A stretch of DNA of 14,931 bases from CAYLLT01 sp964591605 (GCA_964591605.1 CAZQEN010000180.1:1-14931), one strand, 5' to 3'; positions 7,646-14,720 are shown, counted from the stretch's first letter. Translations and numbers: made by a program. The notes: a model not told the origin generated them from the letters alone.

Positions 7646-7872
7646 TGGGTGTTCCCCCGGGGCAAGCGTTGAAGCGACTCAGGGTACAGCGCGGACCAAT
7701 CGTCGTCGCGCGTCGATTCGGTGAGGAGATGGAGGCCCCTTTGTGCCATCTCAAGGTCTTCCTGGTCGGTCACCGGGGACATCTCTGGCTCCGACAGCCG
7801 TTGGACCAGTTCAGCACGCTCCTCCGCTGAAAGCTTCCGTACCGCCTGCAGAATCGTCTCGATTCGCGTCAT
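7642..7872 (-). CDS. Putative antitoxin of the MazF-type pair
   Basis: A 76-residue acidic protein (MTRIETILQAVRKLSAEERAEL...) ending four bases into the toxin gene. The N-terminal 30 residues form an amphipathic helix pair like those of small addiction-module antitoxins. The C-terminal half (MSPVTDQEDLEMAQRG...DDDWSALYPESL) is acidic and looks disordered, which suits a toxin-wrapping tail. No AbrB, RHH or Xre DNA-binding domain is recognisable, so autoregulation is not obvious. Assignment rests mainly on position before a MazF gene with overlapping stop and start. ATG 7872 is preferred over a longer frame from 7923, because a promoter -10 lies 7 bases before it and there is no Shine-Dalgarno. 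Confidence 0.72.
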   Translation of the reverse strand: MTRIETILQAVRKLSAEERAELVQRLSEPEMSPVTDQEDLEMAQRGLHLLTESTRDDDWSALYPESLQRLPRGNTH

Positions 7873-7879
7873 GCAGCGC

Positions 7880-7909
7880 ATTATAGGAAAGACCCGTTCT
7901 CGAGGTCTA
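7880..7909 (-). promoter_or_regulatory. Promoter of the toxin-antitoxin operon, leaderless start
   Basis: On the minus strand TAGACC (7904-7909) and a perfect TATAAT (7880-7885) are separated by 18 bases. The -10 ends 7 bases before ATG 7872, so transcription should begin at or within a base or two of the start codon. The first three bases of the -35 are the TAG stop of purQ. Confidence 0.65.
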
Positions 7910-8689
7910 CGCCGACAGGGCACACTCTACCGCCGTTTCGAAGAACAGCCGTCCGTCGGCGTGGCCGTCACGTCGGCGTGTCCACTCCGGGTGCTGCGTG
8001 GCGTAGACGAAGCGCTCCGGATGCGGCATCAGGCCGAAGACCCGCCCGGTGCGGTCGCAGAGGCCCGCAATGTCGTCTTCGCTGCCATTCGGGTTGATGG
8101 GGTATGGGCCCGGACGGCCCTCGGCGTCGCAGTACGTGAGGGCGATGTGCCCGTCCCGGCGAAGCCGGGCCCGGACCTCCGCGTCGCGGCTCACCAGCTT
8201 GCCCTCGCCATGGGCGATGGGCAGCGCGACCGTCACGCCGGGGGGGACGAACGCGCATCCCTTCGATGAGGCCTTCATGTGGATCCAGCGATCCTCGAAA
8301 CGGGCCGAATCGTTGTTCGTCAGGGTGACCGCCTGGGGGCCGACGGGCTCGTTCTCGCCCCCGGGCAGCAGGCCGGCCTTCACGAGGACCTGGAAGCCGT
8401 TGCAGATGCCCAGAACGAGGCGGCCCGCCGCTACAAAATCCCGTAAAGCGTCCGATAGATGTCCCAGGAGCTGGCGGGCCAGGATCTTGCCCGCCGCAAT
8501 GTCGTCACCGTAGCTGAAGCCGCCGGGGATGGTTAGAATCCCAAATTCCTGCAGCCGTCCGGGGGTGTCGATCAGCTCATTGACGTGCAGGCGGAGCGGG
8601 TCGGCCCCGGCGAGTTCCCAGGCGTGGACGGTCTCCGCGTCGCAGTTGGTGCCGGCGGTGCGCAGGACGAGGACTTTCGGTCGACTCAT
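7907..8689 (-). CDS. purQ: Phosphoribosylformylglycinamidine synthase, glutaminase subunit PurQ
   Basis: A 260-residue class I glutamine amidotransferase that supplies ammonia from glutamine to PurL in the fourth step of purine synthesis (FGAR to FGAM). Visible landmarks are VLRTAGTNCD at the start (compare the usual 'G.NCD'), IPGGFSYGDD, the nucleophile elbow LGICNGFQ with Cys96, and MPHPER with His223 and Glu225, completing the triad. It is about 30 residues longer than compact PurQ proteins; the extra length lies around the RFEDRWIHMKASSKG and CDAEGRPGPYPINPNGSEDD segments. ATG 8689 is chosen because family similarity begins at its first residues; the upstream in-frame extension is Arg/Pro-rich and shadow-like. 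No purS or purL is in the window. The stop lies 34 bases before the antitoxin gene. Confidence 0.95.
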   Translation of the reverse strand: MSRPKVLVLRTAGTNCDAETVHAWELAGADPLRLHVNELIDTPGRLQEFGILTIPGGFSYGDDIAAGKILARQLLGHLSDALRDFVAAGRLVLGICNGFQVLVKAGLLPGGENEPVGPQAVTLTNNDSARFEDRWIHMKASSKGCAFVPPGVTVALPIAHGEGKLVSRDAEVRARLRRDGHIALTYCDAEGRPGPYPINPNGSEDDIAGLCDRTGRVFGLMPHPERFVYATQHPEWTRRRDGHADGRLFFETAVECALSA

Positions 8690-8696
8690 GCACCCG

Positions 8697-8725
8697 AGTG
8701 TAGGGCGTGGCGGGCAGGGCTGCAA
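8697..8725 (-). promoter_or_regulatory. Possible purQ promoter close to the start codon
   Basis: TTGCAG (8720-8725) and TACACT (8697-8702) on the minus strand are 17 bases apart; the -10 ends 7 bases before ATG 8689. Each box is imperfect (three and four of six). The geometry matches the stronger antitoxin promoter, and purQ has only a poor Shine-Dalgarno. Confidence 0.35.
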
Positions 8726-8809
8726 TTTGCGGCGCGTCGGCCACCGCGGAGCGGCTGGGTCCCGACAGGTTCGACTGACACGCATCCTCAACAGGCAGGA
8801 GCGCTTGAT

Positions 8810-10552
8810 TTGAGATCAGAGATAGCCCGGACGGTTGTACGGATCTTGGCGGTCCTGCTCTGCATCGTGGGAGTGGTGCTGAGCTTCTACCTTCTGCACG
8901 GGACCGGCTCCAAGACCGCCGCCCACCCGGATCAGGGGGGGCTCGCGGCGCTGCTGGACAAGGGCTGCACCACGATCATCTCGACGGCCGACTGCGACAA
9001 GGTGACCCAGAGTTACTGGGGGACGATTCCCGGCCTGGGGGTCAAGACGGCTCTGCTGGGTCTCTACTATTTCACGGGTCTGTTCTGGTGGTTTCTGCTG
9101 GTCGGCCCGGTCTCCTTTTCGCGCCGCGGCATCCACCTGGTGGTGGCGGCGATCATCGCCTCGGGCCTGGGCTTCAGCATCTTCCTGGTTTACCAGATGA
9201 GCCGGGATCATTGGTGCACCTGGTGCCTGTTCACCCACGCGGCGAACGCCCTGCTGTTCGCGTGCATGCTGCTGGTCTGGCCCCGCCGGCCGCGGATCGT
9301 CGGCGTCTCGGCCCCGGGTCTGCGAAGCAACCCCAAGAGCGAGGGATTGTTCGGCCGGCCCGCCGCGGGCGTGGCTGTTCTGGAGCAGGACTGGCCGACG
9401 GGATGGGCCCTGCTGGTTATGCCGATCATTGTCCTGCTCTCGTTCGCCCTGGAGACCTTCGCGCTGCAGCCGGGAGGCCGGAATCCGGAGCTCGAAGGTC
9501 TCGTGAAGCTGGCCCAGCAGGAAGCGGAAATGTACAAGAAGATGGTCGCGGGCAGCGATGTGGCCGCTGAGGTCGAACAGATGCAGATGCAGATCCAGGA
9601 CCTCAAGGAGGCGCTGCAACGGGCGGGGGCGGAGCTTCGCGCGGAGGCGACGAAACGCGAAAACGAGCGCAAGACCACCCAGGACCAGATCGATGTCCTG
9701 CAGAAGGCCGCACAGGGAAAACCGGCGGCGGATGAGCTGAGTCAGCTCAGGACGAAGCTCCAGACCGCGGAGGGATACCGCGACTTCTACGAGAAGCAGT
9801 TCAAGCGCTACGACAGCCGCTGGCAGCATACCTACACGGCTTGGCTGATCACGCCGCCGGTAAAGATCTCGATGGACAAGGCCCGCGTGATGGGACCGGC
9901 CAACGCCCGGCACACGCTCACCATCTACAGCGACTATCAGTGCCCGACCTGCCGGTCGTTCGAAGAGACGCTCAAGTCGCGGATCATTCCGCTCGCCGAG
10001 CGGTACGGCGGCCTGAGGGTCGTGTTCAAGATGTGGCCGATCTCGACGAAGTGCAACTCCGCGGCCAAGCGCGACCTGCACCCCGCCGCGTGTGATGCCG
10101 CCCTGGCGGCCCAGGCGGCGTTCATGCTGGGCGGCAATGACGCGTTCTGGAAAATGCACGAGCTGCTCTTCGCCAATCAGGATGCGTGGAAGGCGAGCAG
10201 GAACTTCGACTCGTATGCGACCCAGATCGGGCTGAACCTCGAGGCGTTCCGAAAGGCGATGCAGAGCAACGAGGCGCTCGCGGCCATCAAGGCGGATATT
10301 GCCGAGGGCATTGGGCTCGGCAAGGATCTGCTGGCCCAGGGGCTGATCACGCAGGATGAGCAGGAGGCCGTCGCCGTGGACAGCACGCCTTCGATCTTCG
10401 TGGATAACAAGCGGCTGCAGTCGGCGCACCACTTCAGGACGTGGCAGACGATTCTGCAGGGGACGACGCCGGAGTGGATGCCGGAGACGCGGCGGACGAC
10501 GACGCAGCCGGCCGGCGGCCAGGCCAGCCCCTCGGGCAATCTCAGGCAGTGA
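8810..10552 (+). CDS. VKOR-DsbA fusion with a periplasmic coiled coil (disulfide-forming oxidoreductase 1)
   Basis: A 580-residue membrane protein starting at TTG 8810, with AGGAG eight bases upstream. Residues 8-160 are a four-helix VKOR domain with all four expected cysteines: loop Cys53 and Cys62, and the CTWC pair Cys136/Cys139 at the quinone side. A fifth membrane helix (about 195-215) is followed by about 115 charged, heptad-like residues (225-338), a predicted coiled coil. Then comes a DsbA-like thioredoxin domain with CPTC (378-381), a cis-proline loop VDSTPSIF, and a further cysteine pair in KCN...HPAAC. VKOR proteins pass electrons from DsbA-type partners to quinone, so the fusion should oxidise exported proteins by itself. 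The tail TTTQPAGGQASPSGNLRQ is low-complexity. Its stop overlaps the start of a paralogous fusion. Confidence 0.9.
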   Translation: MRSEIARTVVRILAVLLCIVGVVLSFYLLHGTGSKTAAHPDQGGLAALLDKGCTTIISTADCDKVTQSYWGTIPGLGVKTALLGLYYFTGLFWWFLLVGPVSFSRRGIHLVVAAIIASGLGFSIFLVYQMSRDHWCTWCLFTHAANALLFACMLLVWPRRPRIVGVSAPGLRSNPKSEGLFGRPAAGVAVLEQDWPTGWALLVMPIIVLLSFALETFALQPGGRNPELEGLVKLAQQEAEMYKKMVAGSDVAAEVEQMQMQIQDLKEALQRAGAELRAEATKRENERKTTQDQIDVLQKAAQGKPAADELSQLRTKLQTAEGYRDFYEKQFKRYDSRWQHTYTAWLITPPVKISMDKARVMGPANARHTLTIYSDYQCPTCRSFEETLKSRIIPLAERYGGLRVVFKMWPISTKCNSAAKRDLHPAACDAALAAQAAFMLGGNDAFWKMHELLFANQDAWKASRNFDSYATQIGLNLEAFRKAMQSNEALAAIKADIAEGIGLGKDLLAQGLITQDEQEAVAVDSTPSIFVDNKRLQSAHHFRTWQTILQGTTPEWMPETRRTTTQPAGGQASPSGNLRQ

Positions 10553-11955
10553 TGGACACCCAAGGACGCCATTCATGGTGGCCGATTCTCGGCGGGCCGC
10601 TGGCCGTGCTGCTCTCGCTGCTCGGCCTGGCCCTCAGTGCGCTGCTTCTCCAGCATCACGTCGTGGTTGCGGTGGGCGGTGATCCACTGCTTTCGGGCGT
10701 CTGCGAGATGACCGAGCACAGCAGTTGTGATGCGGTGCTCAGGAGCGAGTGGGGGACCTTCCACGGCGTGCCCACGGCGCTGTGGGGCTTCTGGTTCTTC
10801 GCGGCGATCTTCTCGTGGTATGTGGTCATCGGGCAGCCCGCGCCGGAGCGTCGCTGGTGGCACGTGCTGCCGGTGGCGGCGACGGCGGCAGGGACGGGGA
10901 TCTGCGCCGGCCTGGCCTTCCTGATGTACACGCGGCTTCCCGCATGGTGCCCGCTCTGCGCAGCGACGCACGTCGTGACCGCCCTGCTCTTCGTGGTGAC
11001 GGCGCTGCTGTGGCCGCGGGGGGAGGCCCGATCGGCCGTCGTCATCGGTCCCGGGGGGCAGCCAACGCCTTTGCCACCGGGGGCCTCGATCGCCTCAGCG
11101 CTGGACGGCGCATATGCCGTGGTGGGGCCGACGATACGGCCGTCGCTTCGACAGATGGTCGTGGCGGTGCTGCTGGCGGGGGCCGTCGGAGCGGCGGGCA
11201 GCGGCGAATACTACCGCCGGCTGCACAAAGGCTCGGCGGCCGAGTACAAGCGGCTCTGGCAGGTCTATGAGTCCGACCTGCAGATGGTCTACAACCGCTT
11301 CATGGCCGAGCCGAAGGTGGACATCCCGATCGGGCCTGACGATTCCGTGCTCGGTCCGGCTGCGGCGCCGCACACGGCCGTCGTCTTTGCGGATTTTCAG
11401 TGCGAATACTGCCGGGCGGTGAGCCGGGCGATGAAATCGAAAGTGGACGACAACCCCGGACACCTGCGGCTTGTGTTCAAGCACTTTCCGATGAATAAGG
11501 ACTGCAACCAGTACGTGACAGGCAAGACGCACGTCGCGGCGTGTGCGGCCGCGGTGACGGCCGAGGCGGCCAGAAAAGTGGGCGGCGACGAGGCCTTCTG
11601 GAAGATGCACGACGAGCTCTTTTCGCACCAGGCCTCGTTCGCCCGCAAGCCGTGGGACTTCCTCAAGGAGGCCTGCGGCCGGATCGGCATCGATGACGAA
11701 CAGGTCCGCAAGAACATCGCCACGAGGTCGGCGTGGTCGCGGGTGAACGTGCACACGGCCGAGGCCCACGCGATCGGCGTGAACTCGACGCCAGCGGTAT
11801 ATCTGGACGGCCGGCGGCTCAACGCATGGGCGCTCGACAAGTTCTGGACGTCTCTGTTCGCGCAGGACGTGCAGAGCGGGAGAGTGGCGGCCAGGCCGGC
11901 CACACAGCCGGCCGCGGGCGGCGCGACGCGACCCTCGCAGGCGCCGATCCGCTGA
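10552..11955 (+). CDS. VKOR-DsbA fusion without coiled coil (disulfide-forming oxidoreductase 2)
   Basis: A 467-residue paralogue of the preceding protein. Its ATG 10552 overlaps the previous stop (TGATG), with no good Shine-Dalgarno, so it depends on translational coupling. Residues 12-157 are the VKOR domain, with loop Cys51 and Cys59 and the CPLC pair Cys133/Cys136. A fifth membrane helix lies at about 199-216. The linker to the thioredoxin domain is short and holds no coiled coil. The DsbA-like domain has CEYC (284-287), the extra pair KDCN...HVAAC, and cis-proline loop NSTPAVYL. Both active-site dipeptides differ from the partner (PL against TW; EY against PT), which suggests different redox potentials or substrates. 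The tail ATQPAAGGATRPSQAPIR is low-complexity. The two genes almost surely arose by tandem duplication. Confidence 0.9.
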   Translation: MDTQGRHSWWPILGGPLAVLLSLLGLALSALLLQHHVVVAVGGDPLLSGVCEMTEHSSCDAVLRSEWGTFHGVPTALWGFWFFAAIFSWYVVIGQPAPERRWWHVLPVAATAAGTGICAGLAFLMYTRLPAWCPLCAATHVVTALLFVVTALLWPRGEARSAVVIGPGGQPTPLPPGASIASALDGAYAVVGPTIRPSLRQMVVAVLLAGAVGAAGSGEYYRRLHKGSAAEYKRLWQVYESDLQMVYNRFMAEPKVDIPIGPDDSVLGPAAAPHTAVVFADFQCEYCRAVSRAMKSKVDDNPGHLRLVFKHFPMNKDCNQYVTGKTHVAACAAAVTAEAARKVGGDEAFWKMHDELFSHQASFARKPWDFLKEACGRIGIDDEQVRKNIATRSAWSRVNVHTAEAHAIGVNSTPAVYLDGRRLNAWALDKFWTSLFAQDVQSGRVAARPATQPAAGGATRPSQAPIR

Positions 11956-11997
11956 TCCCGCTCGAGACAACTCAAAATGAGGGAAGGATCGCCCGGA

Positions 11998-13059
11998 ATG
12001 AGCACAGCAGGCTCTTCATCCCTCATGCCCTCCAGGTTTGGCGCGCCCATCGCACTCATTTCGCTTCTGGCCGGCACCCTCTGTGTCCGGGCGGAGCCGC
12101 GGGGCCCGGCGGACCTCACCGCTGAACAACTGGGTATGACGCCCGCAGCGCGGCAGGCGATCGGGCGGGGGCTTGATTACCTCGTGCGGCAGCAGCGCGA
12201 GGATGGATCGTTCCGCGGGTCGCGCGGGGCGAATACGGGAATCGTCTCGTTTGCGGTGCTCAGCTTTCTGGCGACCGGCGAGATGCCCCAGCGCGGGCCG
12301 CGGGGCGAGCGGATCGCCCGCAGCGTCGCGTTCGTGCTCGATCAGGCCCAGCCCTCGGGGCTGATCGCCAATCCGGAGGATACGAGCAACGGGCCGATGT
12401 ACGAGCACGCGATGAGCGTGACGATGCTGGCGGAACTGGCGGGGGATTACGAGCACCCCAGACTGATGGGGACGCTCCACCGGGGCGTCGAGCTGATCGT
12501 TCGCGCCCAGAACCAGACGGGCGGGTGGCGTTATCACCCCGGCTCGAAGGATTCGGACGTGTCGGTGACGGTGATGCAGGTGGTGGCCCTGCGGGCGGCC
12601 CGGGATGCGGGGATCACCGTGCCGCGGCGGACGATCGACGCGGCGCTGGCGTACATCAGGCGGTGTGCAACGCCGGGGGGCGGGTTCCTCTATCAGCCCG
12701 GCCGCGGCGAGCCGGCTTACTCGCGCACGGCGGCCGGCGTCTGTGCCCTGCTGGTGTGCGGGCAGTGGGCCGCGCCCGAGACGCTGCGCGGCGTTCGATA
12801 CCTCCAGGAGCGCAAATCCCCCCCGCAACGCGGGCCGATCTACCCCTTCTACGGGTTGTATTACGCGTCGCACGCCATGCACCTGGCCCCGGACCCCGCC
12901 GAGTGGCAGGCGTGGTTTCCGCCCATCCGCGACGAACTCGTCGCCTCCCAGACCCCGGACGGGCACTGGGACGGCGAAGCCGGGCCGCTGTACGGGACAC
13001 AGATGGCCATCCTGACCCTGTCTGTGCCCCTCCGCCAACTACCCGTGTATCAGCGGTGA
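11998..13059 (+). CDS. Exported prenyltransferase/squalene-cyclase-like alpha-toroid protein
   Basis: About 353 residues from ATG 11998 (GAAGGA nine bases upstream); ATG 11977 is an alternative but lacks a ribosome site. The N-terminus (MPSRFGAPIALISLLAGTLCVRA) is a signal peptide. The rest shows at least four repeats of the prenyltransferase/squalene-oxidase type, each a helix, a QxxDGxW/F-like turn and a second helix: YLVRQQREDGSFRG, LIVRAQNQTGGWRY, YIRRCATPGGGFLY and LVASQTPDGHWDG. The DXDD catalytic motif of hopene cyclases is absent (DSDVS stands there), and no zinc ligands of protein prenyltransferases are evident. It is therefore probably a non-enzymatic or uncharacterised toroid. It begins 42 bases after the second VKOR-DsbA gene in the same direction, so it may be co-expressed. 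It has cysteines (CATPG, CALLVCG) that could be redox substrates. Function unknown. Confidence 0.78.
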   Translation: MSTAGSSSLMPSRFGAPIALISLLAGTLCVRAEPRGPADLTAEQLGMTPAARQAIGRGLDYLVRQQREDGSFRGSRGANTGIVSFAVLSFLATGEMPQRGPRGERIARSVAFVLDQAQPSGLIANPEDTSNGPMYEHAMSVTMLAELAGDYEHPRLMGTLHRGVELIVRAQNQTGGWRYHPGSKDSDVSVTVMQVVALRAARDAGITVPRRTIDAALAYIRRCATPGGGFLYQPGRGEPAYSRTAAGVCALLVCGQWAAPETLRGVRYLQERKSPPQRGPIYPFYGLYYASHAMHLAPDPAEWQAWFPPIRDELVASQTPDGHWDGEAGPLYGTQMAILTLSVPLRQLPVYQR

Positions 13060-13072
13060 TGCCTGAACTCGT

Positions 13073-13101
13073 TAGACATGCCCGGCCGGCGGGGTGATAA
13101 T
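13073..13101 (+). promoter_or_regulatory. Promoter of the PAP2 phosphatase gene, near-leaderless
   Basis: TAGACA (13073-13078, five of six) and GATAAT (13096-13101, five of six) are separated by exactly 17 bases. The -10 ends 10 bases before ATG 13112, so the leader would be only about three bases. This shows the phosphatase is transcribed separately from the toroid gene. Confidence 0.65.
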
Positions 13102-13111
13102 CGCCGCCCAC

Positions 13112-13897
13112 ATGAGCGAATCGATCGAGGCCAACCGAGGCGACTCAGCGATCCGCACGGATGAGAACCTGCCGGCCCCCGCTCAACCACCAGGGTCGCA
13201 TGGCTGGGCGTGGCGGGTGGTGGCGTGGCTGGCCGTGGCCGCGGGATTCGTCCTGATGCTGCGGCTGGACATCCCGCTGATGCGGTGGCGGTATCGGGTG
13301 TTTCCCCATCCTCCCGAGGGCTGGACCCAGCAGGTGCTGCTGGGCTTTCGGGATGCGGGCCAGGTGGTGCCGATCGTCGTCGCCCTGATCATTGTCCACC
13401 GCCTGGACCGGCGGCGGCGCTGGGCGGTCATTGCCACCGTTCTGGGGGCTCAGGCGCTGGCCAGCGTGAGCTACAACGTGGGCAAGTCGGCCGTGGCCCG
13501 ATACCGCCCATATGCGACGCTCGCCGAGGTCCAGGCCGACCTCGCGGCCAGCGGGCGCGAGAGCGGCGTCGAGGCGGCGTTTGACGCGATGGACCGGCGC
13601 GAAAGCTGGCTGGGCTGGAAACGGCCGCTGCGGGCCTCGGACGGGCGACCCGCGCTCTGGGGCGAGGACACCAAGTCATTCCCCTCAGGCCACTCGGCCG
13701 CCGCCTTCGCTTTCGCCGGGACCATGGCCTGGTTCTACCCGCGCCTCCGGCGGCTGTTCTGGATTCTGGCCGTCGGCTGCGCCCTCTCCCGCTATGCCGA
13801 CGCCGTCCACTGGCCCAGCGACTGCTGGGCCGGCGCCACCCTCGGCTACCTCTCCGCCTGGCTGGCCCTGCGGCCCATCGTCAAGAAGTACGGTTGA
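13112..13897 (+). CDS. PAP2-family membrane phosphatase
   Basis: A 261-residue membrane protein with all three phosphatidic-acid-phosphatase-2 signature motifs: KSAVARYRP (Lys125 to Pro133), PSGH (191-194, His194 catalytic base) and SRYADAVHWPSD (Arg227, nucleophile His233, Asp237). Family members remove phosphate from lipids such as phosphatidate, undecaprenyl diphosphate or lipid-linked phosphates, with the active site on the outer face of the inner membrane. About 55 residues between the first two motifs form a polar insertion (QADLAASGRESGVEA...). The hydrophobic segments number about five or six. ATG 13112 is preferred to GTG 13094, because the promoter -10 overlaps GTG 13094. The true substrate cannot be told from sequence. 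Confidence 0.87.
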   Translation: MSESIEANRGDSAIRTDENLPAPAQPPGSHGWAWRVVAWLAVAAGFVLMLRLDIPLMRWRYRVFPHPPEGWTQQVLLGFRDAGQVVPIVVALIIVHRLDRRRRWAVIATVLGAQALASVSYNVGKSAVARYRPYATLAEVQADLAASGRESGVEAAFDAMDRRESWLGWKRPLRASDGRPALWGEDTKSFPSGHSAAAFAFAGTMAWFYPRLRRLFWILAVGCALSRYADAVHWPSDCWAGATLGYLSAWLALRPIVKKYG

Positions 13898-13904
13898 GCT
13901 CGCT

Positions 13905-13930
13905 GCGCCACATGATGCGGTGCGCTTTTT
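13905..13930 (+). terminator. Weak intrinsic terminator after the PAP2 gene
   Basis: Six base pairs with a one-base bulge (GCG/CAC at 13905-13911 with GTG/CGC at 13920-13925) followed directly by five T (13926-13930). It starts eight bases past the phosphatase stop. Confidence 0.5.
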
Positions 13931-13972
13931 GGCGGAGCGGGCAATTCTCGGCTCGATGCAGGCAGATGAAGA

Positions 13973-14011
13973 CAAAAGAAAAAAGCCGCCGGGACATCAT
14001 CCCAGCGGCTT
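13973..14011 (-). terminator. Strong intrinsic terminator of the PEP-CTERM gene
   Basis: On the minus strand the stem AAGCCGC (14005-14011 with 13983-13989) continues as GGGA/TCCC after one mismatch, with a five-base loop. It is followed by the T-rich run TTTTTTCTTTTG. It starts about 65 bases past the PEP-CTERM stop and separates the convergent genes. Confidence 0.85.
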
Positions 14012-14076
14012 CGAGATCTAAGGGAGTTCTCTTCCCCCTCATTTGGGAGGAGAAGATACGACTGTGACGCGTGCAC

Positions 14077-14664
14077 TCAGGCCGAACGGCGACGCAGGAA
14101 CGGCAGCGCGCCGATCAGCATCAGAACGCTAGCGGGCTCCGGAATCACTGAGATCGTCCCCGCCACCAGCTCATATCCGCTCGTCGGCGCGGGAGTGATG
14201 TTGGTGCTCCCACCTGGATCCGCCAATGCAATCGTGTAGTCTCCGAGAGGCGTGCCCGCCGGAACGGTAATCTGGAAGGTGCCGAGCAATGCGTCGGGAC
14301 CGTTCGCATTAACAAAAGTACCCGCTGTTGCGGTTAGGGCGATGAGATTACCCAGCATTGGTCCCAAATCGAAGTTCGTAAACTGATTACCGGTGTTGTT
14401 GGTGGAGAAAATGCCAGCAATACTATTCCCGTTGGTGATGTTCGGATTCTTCGTTGGATCGTCGGTTCCGCCAGCACCCGGTCCACCGTCCCCAATCAAT
14501 GCAAACGCCGAGTAGCTGTTGATGTTGCCGGCGTCACTGATCAGGACTTGAATGTCCCCCACCTGACCTGGCTGAAGAGCCAAGTTCCCCACTTTGATGG
14601 TCACTGCCGATGCGAACGACGCGGGCAGCAACACAGCTACTGCCAGTGCTCCTATCCGTCTCAT
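14077..14664 (-). CDS. PEP-CTERM secreted protein with a cohesin-like beta-sandwich domain
   Basis: A 195-residue exported protein starting at ATG 14664, which has GGAGGA seven bases upstream; the in-frame upstream ATGs lack one. Residues 1-20 (MRRIGALAVAVLLPASFASA) are a signal peptide. Residues about 21-170 read as a beta-rich domain: VTIKVGNLALQPGQVGDIQVLISDAG near the start and GTFQITVPAGTPLGDYTIALAD near the end. This recalls cohesin-type domains (weak, by eye). The region between is Gly/Asn/Thr-rich. The C-terminus has the sorting signal IPEP (174-177), a hydrophobic stretch and RRR, processed by an exosortase in members of this class. No exosortase or polysaccharide-export gene is in the window. 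The base composition is less GC-rich than its neighbours. Confidence 0.88.
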   Translation of the reverse strand: MRRIGALAVAVLLPASFASAVTIKVGNLALQPGQVGDIQVLISDAGNINSYSAFALIGDGGPGAGGTDDPTKNPNITNGNSIAGIFSTNNTGNQFTNFDLGPMLGNLIALTATAGTFVNANGPDALLGTFQITVPAGTPLGDYTIALADPGGSTNITPAPTSGYELVAGTISVIPEPASVLMLIGALPFLRRRSA

Positions 14665-14699
14665 GTATCTTTCCTCCAATCCCATAAACCTTTGAGTTG

Positions 14700-14720
14700 G
14701 GTCGCCGAACACAGGCGACC
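14700..14720 (-). promoter_or_regulatory. Hairpin in the leader of the PEP-CTERM mRNA
   Basis: GGTCGCC (14700-14706) pairs perfectly with GGCGACC (14714-14720) around a seven-base loop, about 36 bases before the start codon. The Shine-Dalgarno (14672-14677) is outside the stem, so the hairpin does not hide it. It may stabilise the 5' end. Confidence 0.45.

Noticed and set aside
8690..8791. A 34-residue N-terminal extension of PurQ
   Set aside because: The extension is Arg/Pro-rich with no family similarity, and PurQ proteins begin at the strand found directly after ATG 8689.
8585..8809. A 75-residue extension of the first VKOR-DsbA protein
   Set aside because: It runs over the purQ start on the other strand and lacks a ribosome site; TTG 8810 has AGGAG at the right distance and begins just before the first membrane helix.
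11998..13059. Squalene-hopene cyclase
   Set aside because: The protein is about half the usual length and lacks the DXDD motif.
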